The notes under the pieces are model-generated. The model had not been told where the DNA came from and did no database searches. It saw nothing but the letters and a program-made list of their open reading frames with translations. The position numbers were made by a program, and so were the translations under genes. Below, piece by piece: positions 7,701 through 14,175 of a DNA stretch of 18,512 nucleotides (the stretch's first letter is position 1; every line of letters starts with the position of its first letter). The stretch comes from a bacterium (GTDB lineage: Bacteria; UBA10199; DSSB01): NCBI GenBank assembly GCA_030426445.1, contig JAUHYS010000009.1, positions 1 through 18,512 of the forward strand. Reading direction: 5' to 3'.

Positions 7701-8917
7701 TAAAAACAAGCAGTTCTATTATTGAGCGTGGTAGTTCTAATGTCGCAGAAAATTTAGAAAATTATCTGAATAAGTATGCAGGATCTACTTATTCTCAATT
7801 AAACTCTCAGCAAAAAAAACAAGTCCAACGCTTAGTGTATTTCAATTTTTTATTTTCTGACGAATATAGGTTAGAACTCTTTATAAAATATCATATAAGA
7901 GAATATGCAAATGATTTAATTACTGCTCTCATTGCCACCACTCAAGGAGCAACTGTTTCATTGAATCAACTTTTACAAGAAGCTGAAATTCAGTCCGCAT
8001 TACAAAACGTCGTTGGTTGGGAAAGCTTAACAGAAGATAAAAAACAAGCGTGTTTTTTAAAAATCTTTCAACACATGGAGTTGGGCGATGGTGTCACAAT
8101 TTACAAAGACAAGGCAGTCTTTAATTCTACTAGAGGAAGAAAAAGTTTAATAAACGAAATAGCCTCAAATATAAATCGTCCGATAGAAGGTTCTTCTGAC
8201 TGTGAATTTTCCCTACAATACCAAGTTTATGTAAAGCTTGTTCGATCTTATTTAGAAAAGCCTCTCGAGGGATTTGAGCTATCTTCATACCAAAAAGAAA
8301 CCTTTGCTAAAGCAATCCTGATAGTCGTTGGCTTCGAAGGTCGTAGTAGACCCGAAGCTCTACAAGCTATTCAAGATTATGTGTCACAAAACATGCCAGC
8401 TATTAAGGCCTATGTAGTTTCTTCCTTAACAGGAAGAGGAGAACGTTCCACGCTTCCCTATGCCTATGCAAAGGATCTTAGTTTGACCCCAGGTGAAGTT
8501 GCTGCGGTTTCCTCTTTAGCAAAACCAAAAATTTCAAGATACTATCCTCCTGCACTTGAGTTACTTAATGAAATCGAAACCAAAAAAGGATTTCTGAAAA
8601 AATTAGATGAGCTCAAACGTCAACTGACTGCGCTAGATAAAGCTCAATTATTCCAAGATCTCTCTCTTGCTACTTGGAAAGAAACAGGAACTAAAAAGGT
8701 TTTTTGGAAGCTCTATGAATTACATCAAACTCTACTTCAAAAGGCAGAAAGAGCTTCACCGGGAGCTGAAAACCCTTATCGCTTCCTCCTCTCGCCTGAA
8801 GATCATACTGGAGCAAGAAGTAAAAGGACTCAATTTTTAGAAGCTGCAAAAATGGCAGAAGAAGTCGCTCATATGCTGACTGGGCTGAGTTTTAAAGAAA
8901 TAAATGTACGTGAATAG
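4778..8917 (+). CDS. Giant uncharacterised, mostly helical protein (1379 aa)
   Basis: I do not recognise a family. Residues 1-480 are acidic and helix-rich with many E, Q, L and K, compatible with coiled coils. Residues ~488-530 and ~575-596 hold weakly hydrophobic, Gly/Ala/Ser-rich segments (such as SFIANLGLIATSGF and AEIIVTAVTLHYLGLA) that could touch or span a membrane. A flexible linker, DGPGGPGGPAPALAGP, begins near 743. After about residue 860 the DNA becomes strikingly AT-rich: 27-28% GC in sampled 60-base lines at 7681 and 7801, against 52-63% at 5761 and 6361. This suggests a modular protein with a separately acquired C-terminal part. There is no signal peptide. The frame continues after the TAG stop to 9346. 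The start has no clear ribosome site. A polymorphic-toxin-like or large structural protein are both open; I assign no function. Confidence 0.85.
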   Translation: MAKINKNQGNSTFFEGLFNSLGSTDLSDPTQDEKINEGLLEKTGELVSSFGTLFEPIPKKLNAFWENPLKGTSKIPVTDMREISTASDPKELARLFCQDFLQGEDTDPALEEIIEEIMGLMVQALGTTSSEAKKLLAEAQAILDLEGGRFAPLVCERLALQISRLKLESLSEWSPDSDYEDLSEELESHKRAWGGLQSPSSKPHIKRLLADLSQMEDQLILEDPRRVDSADLHYAALALSRDQMRAQSQVNAALHILGFPIASQLETYQQHLYTQGSLYENFLTEQIDLKRKALVQDVAVSTLTREFHYTKQAPDTPEIKYLLFVRKRVQAELKVLAEVDLSAPDAQEKLLAFAPLIDQHQSQMLQGTLKEAFNTSQALPVGEAHLELSALKRRIAALSQDSLKNPISGTEYWVIYRRLRQHGLGREIENRLHTLAQSEHFLVYFDSSDDDELLASYYQARGFEDRGENLKATSILKDLAPLEKGLSRRYAWSTASSFIANLGLIATSGFISQAVRSFSVGFLESSGMGELWSSRAGLATASTSFWAAHRFLERSMLGEGFFKPGMSLQEKYLESFAEIIVTAVTLHYLGLAQKKYMAQSPIFQRAQQEAIAQISQKFASGELKSQQISQEMIRQAVQEALKNNRALYMQFTAGSIRSELLALSKLGFAQGGVSRLVTSQEEEFLSRLEEALAAGYGQGFSPKALSENLAFIGGLRAFHGIKAEQQKSFMAWLAESGEKSASFFDGPGGPGGPAPALAGPSGHRVELPKSLLPLLEQAKQGLEKDPGIFAVAEKKGSLTKSYADYLKHREGDSGHSQAEFQLARSLVQALNLGIHENDLIHDPVLKYLWTWMLKDLKDLRKSAIAERNENSNKILQVFGIQNLVNSLMRPSLNHKVIQEFMARLGSFKGDLEKFSQEIHNELQEVCGGQIEWLPSQVDIKKMLLRNLSLKNGASLDISLFSERLKKAADYYKSKIKTSSSIIERGSSNVAENLENYLNKYAGSTYSQLNSQQKKQVQRLVYFNFLFSDEYRLELFIKYHIREYANDLITALIATTQGATVSLNQLLQEAEIQSALQNVVGWESLTEDKKQACFLKIFQHMELGDGVTIYKDKAVFNSTRGRKSLINEIASNINRPIEGSSDCEFSLQYQVYVKLVRSYLEKPLEGFELSSYQKETFAKAILIVVGFEGRSRPEALQAIQDYVSQNMPAIKAYVVSSLTGRGERSTLPYAYAKDLSLTPGEVAAVSSLAKPKISRYYPPALELLNEIETKKGFLKKLDELKRQLTALDKAQLFQDLSLATWKETGTKKVFWKLYELHQTLLQKAERASPGAENPYRFLLSPEDHTGARSKRTQFLEAAKMAEEVAHMLTGLSFKEINVRE

Positions 8918-8962
8918 CTTGATCTGAGTCCTTCGCAAATTTATTTATTAACACACGATGTT

Positions 8963-9346
8963 TTGAATGATATCTTGAAATTTTCCGATTTATTCATGCC
9001 AGAAAGAAATTTTTTAGAAAAAGACCCCCAAACTGTAGCTCAAAGTCTTAAAAGAGAGCTGACGTGGTTTCTCAGAAGAGTCATTTTGCGCTACGGTGGA
9101 GAAAGCAAAAGCCTGAGTTTGGGCAAACTAAAGCAAATTTTATCTGATCCTGATAACAAAAAGTGGCTTGAAAAACAATGGATTGGAGCTTTTTATCACC
9201 TACTCTTAATTTCTAATTTTCGTGGTAAATGGCCCCCGGCTTCTCCGGAAGCCCAGGACTCTGTGTTGAGTGACCTGCACAAAATCCTCACCGATCCTAA
9301 GCAAAGAAGGGAAGCCATGCTTAAATATATGGTAGAGGAGCGCTAG
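8963..9346 (+). CDS. Small ORF in the same frame as the 1379-aa protein, beyond its TAG stop (127 aa)
   Basis: The ORF is not recognised. It is predicted helical with a central hydrophobic helix (IGAFYHLLLISNF). It has only a TTG start at 8963 or a later ATG at 8996, neither with a ribosome site. The 15 codons between the TAG at 8915-8917 and 8963 are open in the same frame and read like protein (LDLSPSQIYLLTHDV). Two readings are possible. It may be the true C-terminus of the large protein, split by a nonsense mutation or read through. It may instead be a small separate partner, for example an immunity-like gene downstream of a large toxin. The missing start signals favour the first. Confidence 0.5.
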   Translation: MNDILKFSDLFMPERNFLEKDPQTVAQSLKRELTWFLRRVILRYGGESKSLSLGKLKQILSDPDNKKWLEKQWIGAFYHLLLISNFRGKWPPASPEAQDSVLSDLHKILTDPKQRREAMLKYMVEER

Positions 9347-9389
9347 AAAATTAAATCAGAATTAAACTTATGCTGTCTTAAATTTTTTA

Positions 9390-9494
9390 CTTATGACTAA
9401 AGTTATTTTTCCAAGCTTTGCCTTTTTTCTCTTTGAGTTCAAACTTTCCTGAGAAGTCACAGTAACGAGCTTCATCGTTTTTGAGTTTTTGTGC
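9390..9494 (-). other. 35 open codons continuing past the ATPase stop
   Basis: The ATPase frame continues after its TGA (9495-9497) for 35 codons to a TAA at 9387-9389. The translation includes KNDEARYCDFSGKFELKEKK, which looks protein-like. It may be a remnant of a neighbouring gene or an ancestral C-terminus. The low-GC sequence means chance is not excluded. Confidence 0.25.
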
Positions 9495-10958
9495 TCACTC
9501 TACAAATAAATCTTCTAGTAAGACTTCCGAATGGACCCACTCATCGTAATAAGCATTTTTCTTGACGCCATGAGTGGTGATCATCGTTAAAAAAAGATGT
9601 TTTGCAGAGACTTTTAATCGTTTTTGAAAAACTTCAATTTTTGTTTTTAGCGCTTGGGCGTAGGATTTATTAATGACAAAATTTTGCTCAGAGAATTTAA
9701 TTTCACAAAGCGAAATAATGCCATCACCGCGATCAAATAATAGATCAATTTGCGCGCCTTTTTCAGAAGATTTTGCAGGAGGCGCCCATCTCCAAGTAGA
9801 AGTTTCTGTAGGAATACGTTCAATGCCAAGTTTTTTTTGGATGGCCTTGGCATGTTTTAAACAAATCATCTCAAAGCACAGGCCTGCCCAAGAACGCCAG
9901 CCGGGGGAAGCGATTTTTTTCTCCCAATAATGGGCCTCGCTATCGGTAAAAATCCCTTTGGGCGCTGCGTGAATCCACTTAAGGTAAAAAAGCGAGTACT
10001 CATCAATAATCCGATAATAGATATCTTTTTTTTGACGTTGGTAGGGAATAAAGCTCGCAATAAAACCCGCTTCTTCCAATTCAAAGAAATAGCGGTTGAG
10101 CCCAGTTCCCGAAGGAATTTTGGTTTTTTTAACAAGTTCAGCTCGAGACAAACCCTGAGGATGCTTAGCTAATAAGTGAATGATTTTCTCGTGATTCGCC
10201 GAATGATTAAAGAGCGAGCTAAACAGAATGGAAAACTCTTGAGAAAGTCGCCCTTCCTTTCTAAAGCATACCTGGTTAATAATTTGCGTTGCCGAAAGCC
10301 CGCGTTTGGCCTGATTAAGATAAAAGGGAACGCCCCCAAAGGCCATGTACAGTTCCAGAGTCTGTCTAAAGTTTAAATGAACTTTTTTTGCTTTAAGATA
10401 ATCTTGAGTTTCGGCAAGCGTGAGTGGCTTTAATTTGAGAACACCCGTCAGGCGATTATGCAGGCCCCCTTTGGCGCGAATCAGCTTTTCGATCATCCAG
10501 GAAGCGGCCGATCCACATAAAACCACCTTGAGATTTTTGATTTGGCTCCATTCTCGATTCCAAAAATAATCTAATTGCTGCAAAAAACCCGATCGAGGGG
10601 TAGCCAGCCAAGGCAACTCATCAAAAAAGAGTGTGATCGGTTTATTTTTCGGGAGTCTCTTAATTTCTGCTGTGAGTAGTTGAAAGCTATAATTCCAATC
10701 GGGAAAGGATAACACGGGCACTTTTTGTGGAAAGACTTGCTGCAAGCCGCGCGCGAAATTTTGCAGTTGGTCCGCAAGTTTACCATCCTTTAACCCCGTT
10801 ACTTCAAAGTAAGTTCCCTTATCTTTAAAAAAGTTACGAATTAAAAAAGTCTTGCCAATTCGGCGGCGACCGTAGACTGCAAGCAACTCCGCCTCTCCAC
10901 TAGAAAAACACGTTTCGAGCATTTTAAGTTCGGATTTTCGACCAATGATGATTTTCAT
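9495..10958 (-). CDS. AAA family ATPase with DUF234/PD-(D/E)XK-like C-terminus (487 aa)
   Basis: This is an ATPase of the group first described in archaea, often with a nuclease-like C-terminal domain of the DUF234 type; the physiological role is unknown. The start MKIIIGRKSEL followed by AVYGRRRIGKTFLI gives Walker A at residues 30-37; Walker B is LFFDE at 110-114; CGSAASWM is the sensor-like segment. A winged helix lies around 290-345. The C-terminus has D405 (AQIDLLFD) and E419-I-K421 (LCEIKF), a PD-(D/E)XK pattern. The ATG at 10958 is preferred to a TTG at 10985 because family members start immediately before the IxGR motif. Paired inverted repeats upstream (11008-11108) suggest self-regulation. 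It is related in architecture, not closely in sequence, to the ATPase at 431-1747. Confidence 0.87.
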   Translation of the reverse strand: MKIIIGRKSELKMLETCFSSGEAELLAVYGRRRIGKTFLIRNFFKDKGTYFEVTGLKDGKLADQLQNFARGLQQVFPQKVPVLSFPDWNYSFQLLTAEIKRLPKNKPITLFFDELPWLATPRSGFLQQLDYFWNREWSQIKNLKVVLCGSAASWMIEKLIRAKGGLHNRLTGVLKLKPLTLAETQDYLKAKKVHLNFRQTLELYMAFGGVPFYLNQAKRGLSATQIINQVCFRKEGRLSQEFSILFSSLFNHSANHEKIIHLLAKHPQGLSRAELVKKTKIPSGTGLNRYFFELEEAGFIASFIPYQRQKKDIYYRIIDEYSLFYLKWIHAAPKGIFTDSEAHYWEKKIASPGWRSWAGLCFEMICLKHAKAIQKKLGIERIPTETSTWRWAPPAKSSEKGAQIDLLFDRGDGIISLCEIKFSEQNFVINKSYAQALKTKIEVFQKRLKVSAKHLFLTMITTHGVKKNAYYDEWVHSEVLLEDLFVE

Positions 10959-11007
10959 AAACTTTACAGGGTATCGATTATTCAACTACACTTTGTATCA
11001 AGAAAAT

Positions 11008-11108
11008 TATATTCTGCCAAAACTAATCAAAAAAGGGTATTTTTGGCAATATATAATTTTTATATTCTGCCAAAATTATTTAAATTTCATGAGATTTGGC
11101 AAAATATA
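11008..11108. promoter_or_regulatory. Two paired inverted repeats upstream of the second ATPase
   Basis: The 15-mer TATATTCTGCCAAAA occurs exactly at 11008-11022 and 11061-11075. Inverted versions lie at 11041-11055 (TTTTGGCAATATATA) and 11095-11108 (TTTGGCAAAATATA). The four sites alternate in orientation, forming two tandem forward-inverted pairs with a period of about 53 bases. They sit 50-150 bases upstream of the ATPase ATG, the position of an operator array. No known regulator is assigned. Confidence 0.6.
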
Positions 11109-11120
11109 AAAAATCTCTTT

Positions 11121-11171
11121 TTAATATTTCACCCGTTTTGCTAAACCGACATCGAGTAAACGCTTCATAAA
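11121..11171 (-). pseudogene. Nuclease-gene tail remnant, copy 3
   Basis: Reading on the minus strand gives FMKRLLDVGLAKRVKY-stop, aligning with FLNQRLLDAGLAKRVEY-stop at the end of the nuclease at 13239-14102 (most positions identical, one-residue gap). Only the extreme 3' end survives; the first HipB operator begins four bases further on. Unlike copies 1 and 2, it lacks the adjoining CTAAACCCTAACTC repeat. Confidence 0.6.
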
Positions 11172-11174
11172 CTT

Positions 11175-11246
11175 TATCCCTTATAAAGGATAAACTTGAC
11201 TTATCCCGTTAAAAGGATAATAATTATTTATCCCTTATAAAGGATA
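11175..11246 (+). promoter_or_regulatory. hipBA promoter with three HipB operators
   Basis: Three perfect TATCC-N8-GGATA sites lie at 11175-11192, 11202-11219 and 11229-11246, spaced exactly 27 bases apart. This is the known consensus bound by E. coli HipB. A -35-like TTGACT (11196-11201) sits between the first two, and an AT-rich -10 region (TAATAA at 11218-11223) between the second and third, so HipB binding would block RNA polymerase. The hipB ATG follows at 11260. Confidence 0.92.
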
Positions 11247-11259
11247 GAGTTCCCATTCG

Positions 11260-11520
11260 ATGAAAAAGCATAACAAAACATACAAAATAGAACCCATTAT
11301 ACGAAACCCTACTCAGTTAGGTATAGCTTTGCAACGTTTCCGTAAGCAAAAAGATTGGACTCAGGTACAGACCGGTGAAAAATCGGGTCTCAAACAAGCT
11401 ATGATATCGCAAATTGAGTCAGGGGCTTCGGGTACTCAACTTGCTACACTTTTTAAACACCTAGCTGGTCTCGAATTAGAGCTCATTGTAAGAAGTCGGA
11501 AAAAAACAAACTTTAAATAA
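11260..11520 (+). CDS. hipB: HipB-type antitoxin, XRE-family transcriptional regulator (86 aa)
   Basis: HipB represses the hipBA operon and holds the HipA kinase inactive. Residues ~17-70 form an XRE/Cro helix-turn-helix; NPTQLGIALQRFRKQ, then WTQVQTGEKSGLKQAMISQIE, follow the E. coli HipB pattern, and LFKHLAGLELEL matches the strand that forms the dimer sheet. Its 86 aa is close to the 88 aa of E. coli HipB. The ATG at 11260 lies 13 bases after the last operator; the ribosome site is weak. hipA starts nine bases after the hipB stop, so the two are one operon. Near-identity of operator sequence to the E. coli consensus supports conserved DNA recognition. Confidence 0.95.
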   Translation: MKKHNKTYKIEPIIRNPTQLGIALQRFRKQKDWTQVQTGEKSGLKQAMISQIESGASGTQLATLFKHLAGLELELIVRSRKKTNFK

Positions 11521-11529
11521 GAAACTTTG

Positions 11530-12834
11530 ATGGGAAGAAGAAAACAACAGATCAGTCTTCAAGTTTTTCTAAATGGTCAACGGGTCGGCACAGTCAAGAG
11601 AGGACTGTCAGCTACAACGGAGTTCTTCTATACCGAAGAGTGGCTACAAACAGAAGGGTCGATTCCTCTTTCTCAGTCTATGCCGTTCAGGGAAGCTCCT
11701 TATCGAGGGGCTCTTGTCGAAGCATACTTTGACAATCTTCTTCCAGACAATGATGAGATTCGTCGCAGGCTAGCCCAGCGAATTTCAGCAAAAAGCCAAC
11801 AGCCTTTAGATTTGCTTTCGGTGATGGGTCGAGACTGTGTGGGTGCTCTCCAATTGATTCCTGAGGGAGAAGCCCTTCCTCAATCAGCTCGTATTTCTGG
11901 TGAAAGGCTTTCTCACCATAAAGTGGGCCAACTCCTTCGTAACTTAAAAACGACTCCCTTGGGTCTTGAAGCAGAACAAGAGTTTAGAATTTCTATTGCA
12001 GGAGCCCAGGAAAAAACAGCCCTCTTGTATTGGAAAGGGAGTTGGTACCGACCTAAAGGTTCCACACCGACAACGCATATTTTAAAACCACCTATTGGCA
12101 AGTTACCCAATGGAATGGATATGAGTGATAGCGTTGAGAATGAATGGTTGTGTCTTAAGCTAGCTAAACATTTTGGACTTAATGTCGCAAAGGCAAAGAT
12201 AAGGATTTTTGAGAATACACAATGCCTTGTTGTGGAAAGATTTGATCGCCTTTGGTCAAAAGATAAGAAACAACTTTTTCGTATTCCTCAAGAAGATTTA
12301 TGCCAAGCCTTAGGAGTGCCTTGGACACGCAAGTATGAATCTGAAGGAGGCCCTGGGATAAATAAAATCATGGAGTTCTTGAATGCCTCTGATCATAGAG
12401 AAAGGGATCGATTAGAATTTTTCAAGGCTCAACTGGTTTTCTTTTTGTTGGGTGCTATTGATGGACACGCAAAAAATTTTAGTATTACCTTAATTCCTAC
12501 TGGTTTTTACCTTGCGCCGATTTACGATATTATCACCGTATGGCCTTTGATGGACACGCGGCAGATCGAAGCTAAACAAGCCAAACTGGCCATGGCTATT
12601 GGAGATAAGAAGCACTACCGCCTTAATCAGATTCAAAGGCGCCATTGGGATCAGACCGCTCGACTTGTGGGACTTTCAAAAAAAAGTTTTGAGTCTTTGA
12701 TAGAAAGTTTACAAGAAAAAAACCAGAGTCTAGAAAACTTAGCGAATAAACTTGTTAAGCAGGTACCAGAAAAAATTATTGTAATCGTTCTAAAGCAAAT
12801 TAAAAAACAACTCGAGAAGTTAGTTAATTCATGA
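11530..12834 (+). CDS. hipA: HipA-type serine/threonine kinase toxin (434 aa)
   Basis: HipA phosphorylates glutamyl-tRNA synthetase GltX in E. coli and thereby halts translation and promotes persistence. The sequence follows E. coli HipA over its length (440 aa there). The autophosphorylated-loop motif SIAGAQEKTALL is present with the serine at residue 155. The catalytic segment IDGHAKNFS has D311, and the metal-binding YDII has D333; KYESEGGPGI matches the E. coli KYESDGGPGI loop. All key residues look intact, so an active kinase is expected. The ATG at 11530 is used; a TTG directly before it would add one residue. It is co-transcribed with hipB. Whether the target is GltX here is inference. 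Confidence 0.95.
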   Translation: MGRRKQQISLQVFLNGQRVGTVKRGLSATTEFFYTEEWLQTEGSIPLSQSMPFREAPYRGALVEAYFDNLLPDNDEIRRRLAQRISAKSQQPLDLLSVMGRDCVGALQLIPEGEALPQSARISGERLSHHKVGQLLRNLKTTPLGLEAEQEFRISIAGAQEKTALLYWKGSWYRPKGSTPTTHILKPPIGKLPNGMDMSDSVENEWLCLKLAKHFGLNVAKAKIRIFENTQCLVVERFDRLWSKDKKQLFRIPQEDLCQALGVPWTRKYESEGGPGINKIMEFLNASDHRERDRLEFFKAQLVFFLLGAIDGHAKNFSITLIPTGFYLAPIYDIITVWPLMDTRQIEAKQAKLAMAIGDKKHYRLNQIQRRHWDQTARLVGLSKKSFESLIESLQEKNQSLENLANKLVKQVPEKIIVIVLKQIKKQLEKLVNS

Positions 12835-12931
12835 AGAATGAATTCCAAAAGTTTATCTAGTTCTGGGGTGCCTGCATAGGTCTTGCGTATCGCTTGACGG
12901 CAACAGTCTGTTAAACCAGGCCCTGTACTAA

Positions 12932-12950
12932 CAGCGCCCCTACGGGTTAT
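12932..12950. repeat. Palindromic intergenic repeat, copy 2 (partial)
   Basis: This is an exact copy of CAGCGCCCCTACGGGTTAT at 2027-2045, again followed two bases later by ATTGT, but without the left hairpin arm. The interval 12835-13020 otherwise has no gene on the plus strand. At both sites the repeat lies on the downstream (minus-strand) side of a RhuM remnant. Confidence 0.6.
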
Positions 12951-13020
12951 ATATTGTTAGGCATATATTTTTAATTTTTTTATTCAGCTATGTTTTTCAT
13001 GCTCTAAAAATTCTATAATT

Positions 13021-13196
13021 CTAATAACAGGTACGGAGACGTTGGGTTGCCCAGATACGGAATTGGGTGCCTCGAAGGCTATTTACCCTGTATCCTACGG
13101 AGATAATAGCATCGAGGTTATAATACTCTATATCCCTAGTTACTGAGCGCTCTCCTTCACTCTGAACTGTTGCAAATTTTGCAACAGTTGACACTA
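13021..13196 (-). pseudogene. Virulence RhuM family protein, central fragment only
   Basis: The minus-strand frame reads STVAKFATVQSEGERSVTR, then EYYNLDAIISVGYRVNS, then RGTQFRIWATQRLR, and ends TCY-stop. This is the central conserved block of RhuM family proteins. The N-terminal DNA-binding part and the C-terminal third are absent. It starts in a palindrome with perfect 12-bp arms at 13165-13189, the same protein position where the other RhuM remnant (2153-2524) is broken. After the RLR the family similarity ends, and an overlapping frame continues as NVSVPVIRIIEFLEHEKHS-stop, possibly the tail of another gene. It is not functional as it stands. Confidence 0.78.
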
Positions 13197-13220
13197 TCGG
13201 GGATTTGAAAAAATGATGAG
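13196..13220. repeat. Dispersed repeat, copy 2 of the 3115-3140 element
   Basis: ATCGGGGATTTGAAAAAATG followed by ATGAG matches 3115-3140 with one indel and two changes. It lies between the nuclease stop and the RhuM fragment. Confidence 0.5.
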
Positions 13221-13238
13221 ATTTGCGCAGAGTCGATT

Positions 13239-14102
13239 TTAATACTCCACGCGCTTCGCCAAGCCCGCATCGAGCAAACGCTGATTAAGAAAATGGCCTT
13301 TGGCTAGTAATTCCTCTTCGCTTTCATAAACCGAGGAATAATAAATATCCGCCACATAGCGACCAAATTTGTCGGTTTTGTAAGTAACGATGAGCACCCA
13401 GACAGCGCCTTTGAGTTCGGACTCGACAAAGGCCTTGGCTTTTTGGCCCAGGCCGCTGGGGTCGTTGAGTTCTGGACAATTGATGCCACGTAGGCGGAGT
13501 TCCTCAAGCGTCATGGTGCCAAAGCGCAAATCAATATTCACCAGCAGGGTGTCGCCATCGATAACACGCATGACTTGTGCCCAGAAGGTGTTGATGAGGG
13601 AGTGGAGTTTCGTGAGTTTACCCTGGACATAGCGCTTGAGGTTGCTTTTGTTTTCAAAGAGATTTTGACGGATCGCGCGTCGCAGTTGATCGCAGCTCCA
13701 ATCGCTAGAAATCGCTTCTTTGAGGTAATACTCGCGGGCTTTGGGGTCAGAGACGGTGAGGATTTCACTGTATTTGGTCCAGGCTAAAGCCTCTTGAGTT
13801 TTTTTAGCTGGAGCGGCGTTAGGCCAATAACGGTATAGTTGTTGAATGCGCTGAAGTTTTCGTGTGTTAAACTCTGTTCTCTTTTGAATGTACTTTTGAA
13901 GTTTGATAAATTCTTTTTTCTTGAGTTTTTTTGACTCGCCTTCAAGAAGCTTTCCCATTTTCCAATAGCTTTGCAAGCGAACCCAATCGACTTGGGCATT
14001 GGAGGCCTCGCGTTCGGGTTCTAAGAATAATTCGATTTTTTTATAAATATTTTCATAATATTGTGTTGTCTCAGACTTTTTTTGTTTTGTCTCTTGACTC
14101 AT
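13239..14102 (-). CDS. YhcG/DUF1016-like N-terminus fused to a staphylococcal-nuclease domain (287 aa)
   Basis: Residues ~35-150 resemble the DUF1016/YhcG N-terminal domain: WKMGKLL near 47, a basic helical block, then LAWTKYSEILTVSDPKAREY and WSCDQLRRAI. Residues ~172-287 form a thermonuclease (SNase) domain, which cleaves DNA and RNA using calcium: IDGDT at 181-185, RLRGINCPE at 203-211, DKFGRYVADI at 244-253, and the LLDAGLAKRVEY end. Mapping to staphylococcal nuclease, R203, E211 and R248 correspond to R35, E43 and R87, but the metal ligand D40 is replaced by N208; related proteins also carry GIN-type motifs, so activity is uncertain. There is no signal peptide, so it acts inside the cell. 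ACGACGTT repeats lie upstream. Tail remnants of this gene occur at three other sites in the window. Confidence 0.8.
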   Translation of the reverse strand: MSQETKQKKSETTQYYENIYKKIELFLEPEREASNAQVDWVRLQSYWKMGKLLEGESKKLKKKEFIKLQKYIQKRTEFNTRKLQRIQQLYRYWPNAAPAKKTQEALAWTKYSEILTVSDPKAREYYLKEAISSDWSCDQLRRAIRQNLFENKSNLKRYVQGKLTKLHSLINTFWAQVMRVIDGDTLLVNIDLRFGTMTLEELRLRGINCPELNDPSGLGQKAKAFVESELKGAVWVLIVTYKTDKFGRYVADIYYSSVYESEEELLAKGHFLNQRLLDAGLAKRVEY

Positions 14103-14175
14103 TACGCCCTCCTTGATTACTGTTATTTATAGCTTGGATCTTTATAAAATTAACTTCTCACTCTTACTTCAAAAA

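Noticed and set aside
148..9497. Stop-codon reassignment
   Set aside because: Three frames continue past stops, but one is TAG and two are TGA, and TGA cleanly terminates other genes such as fic.
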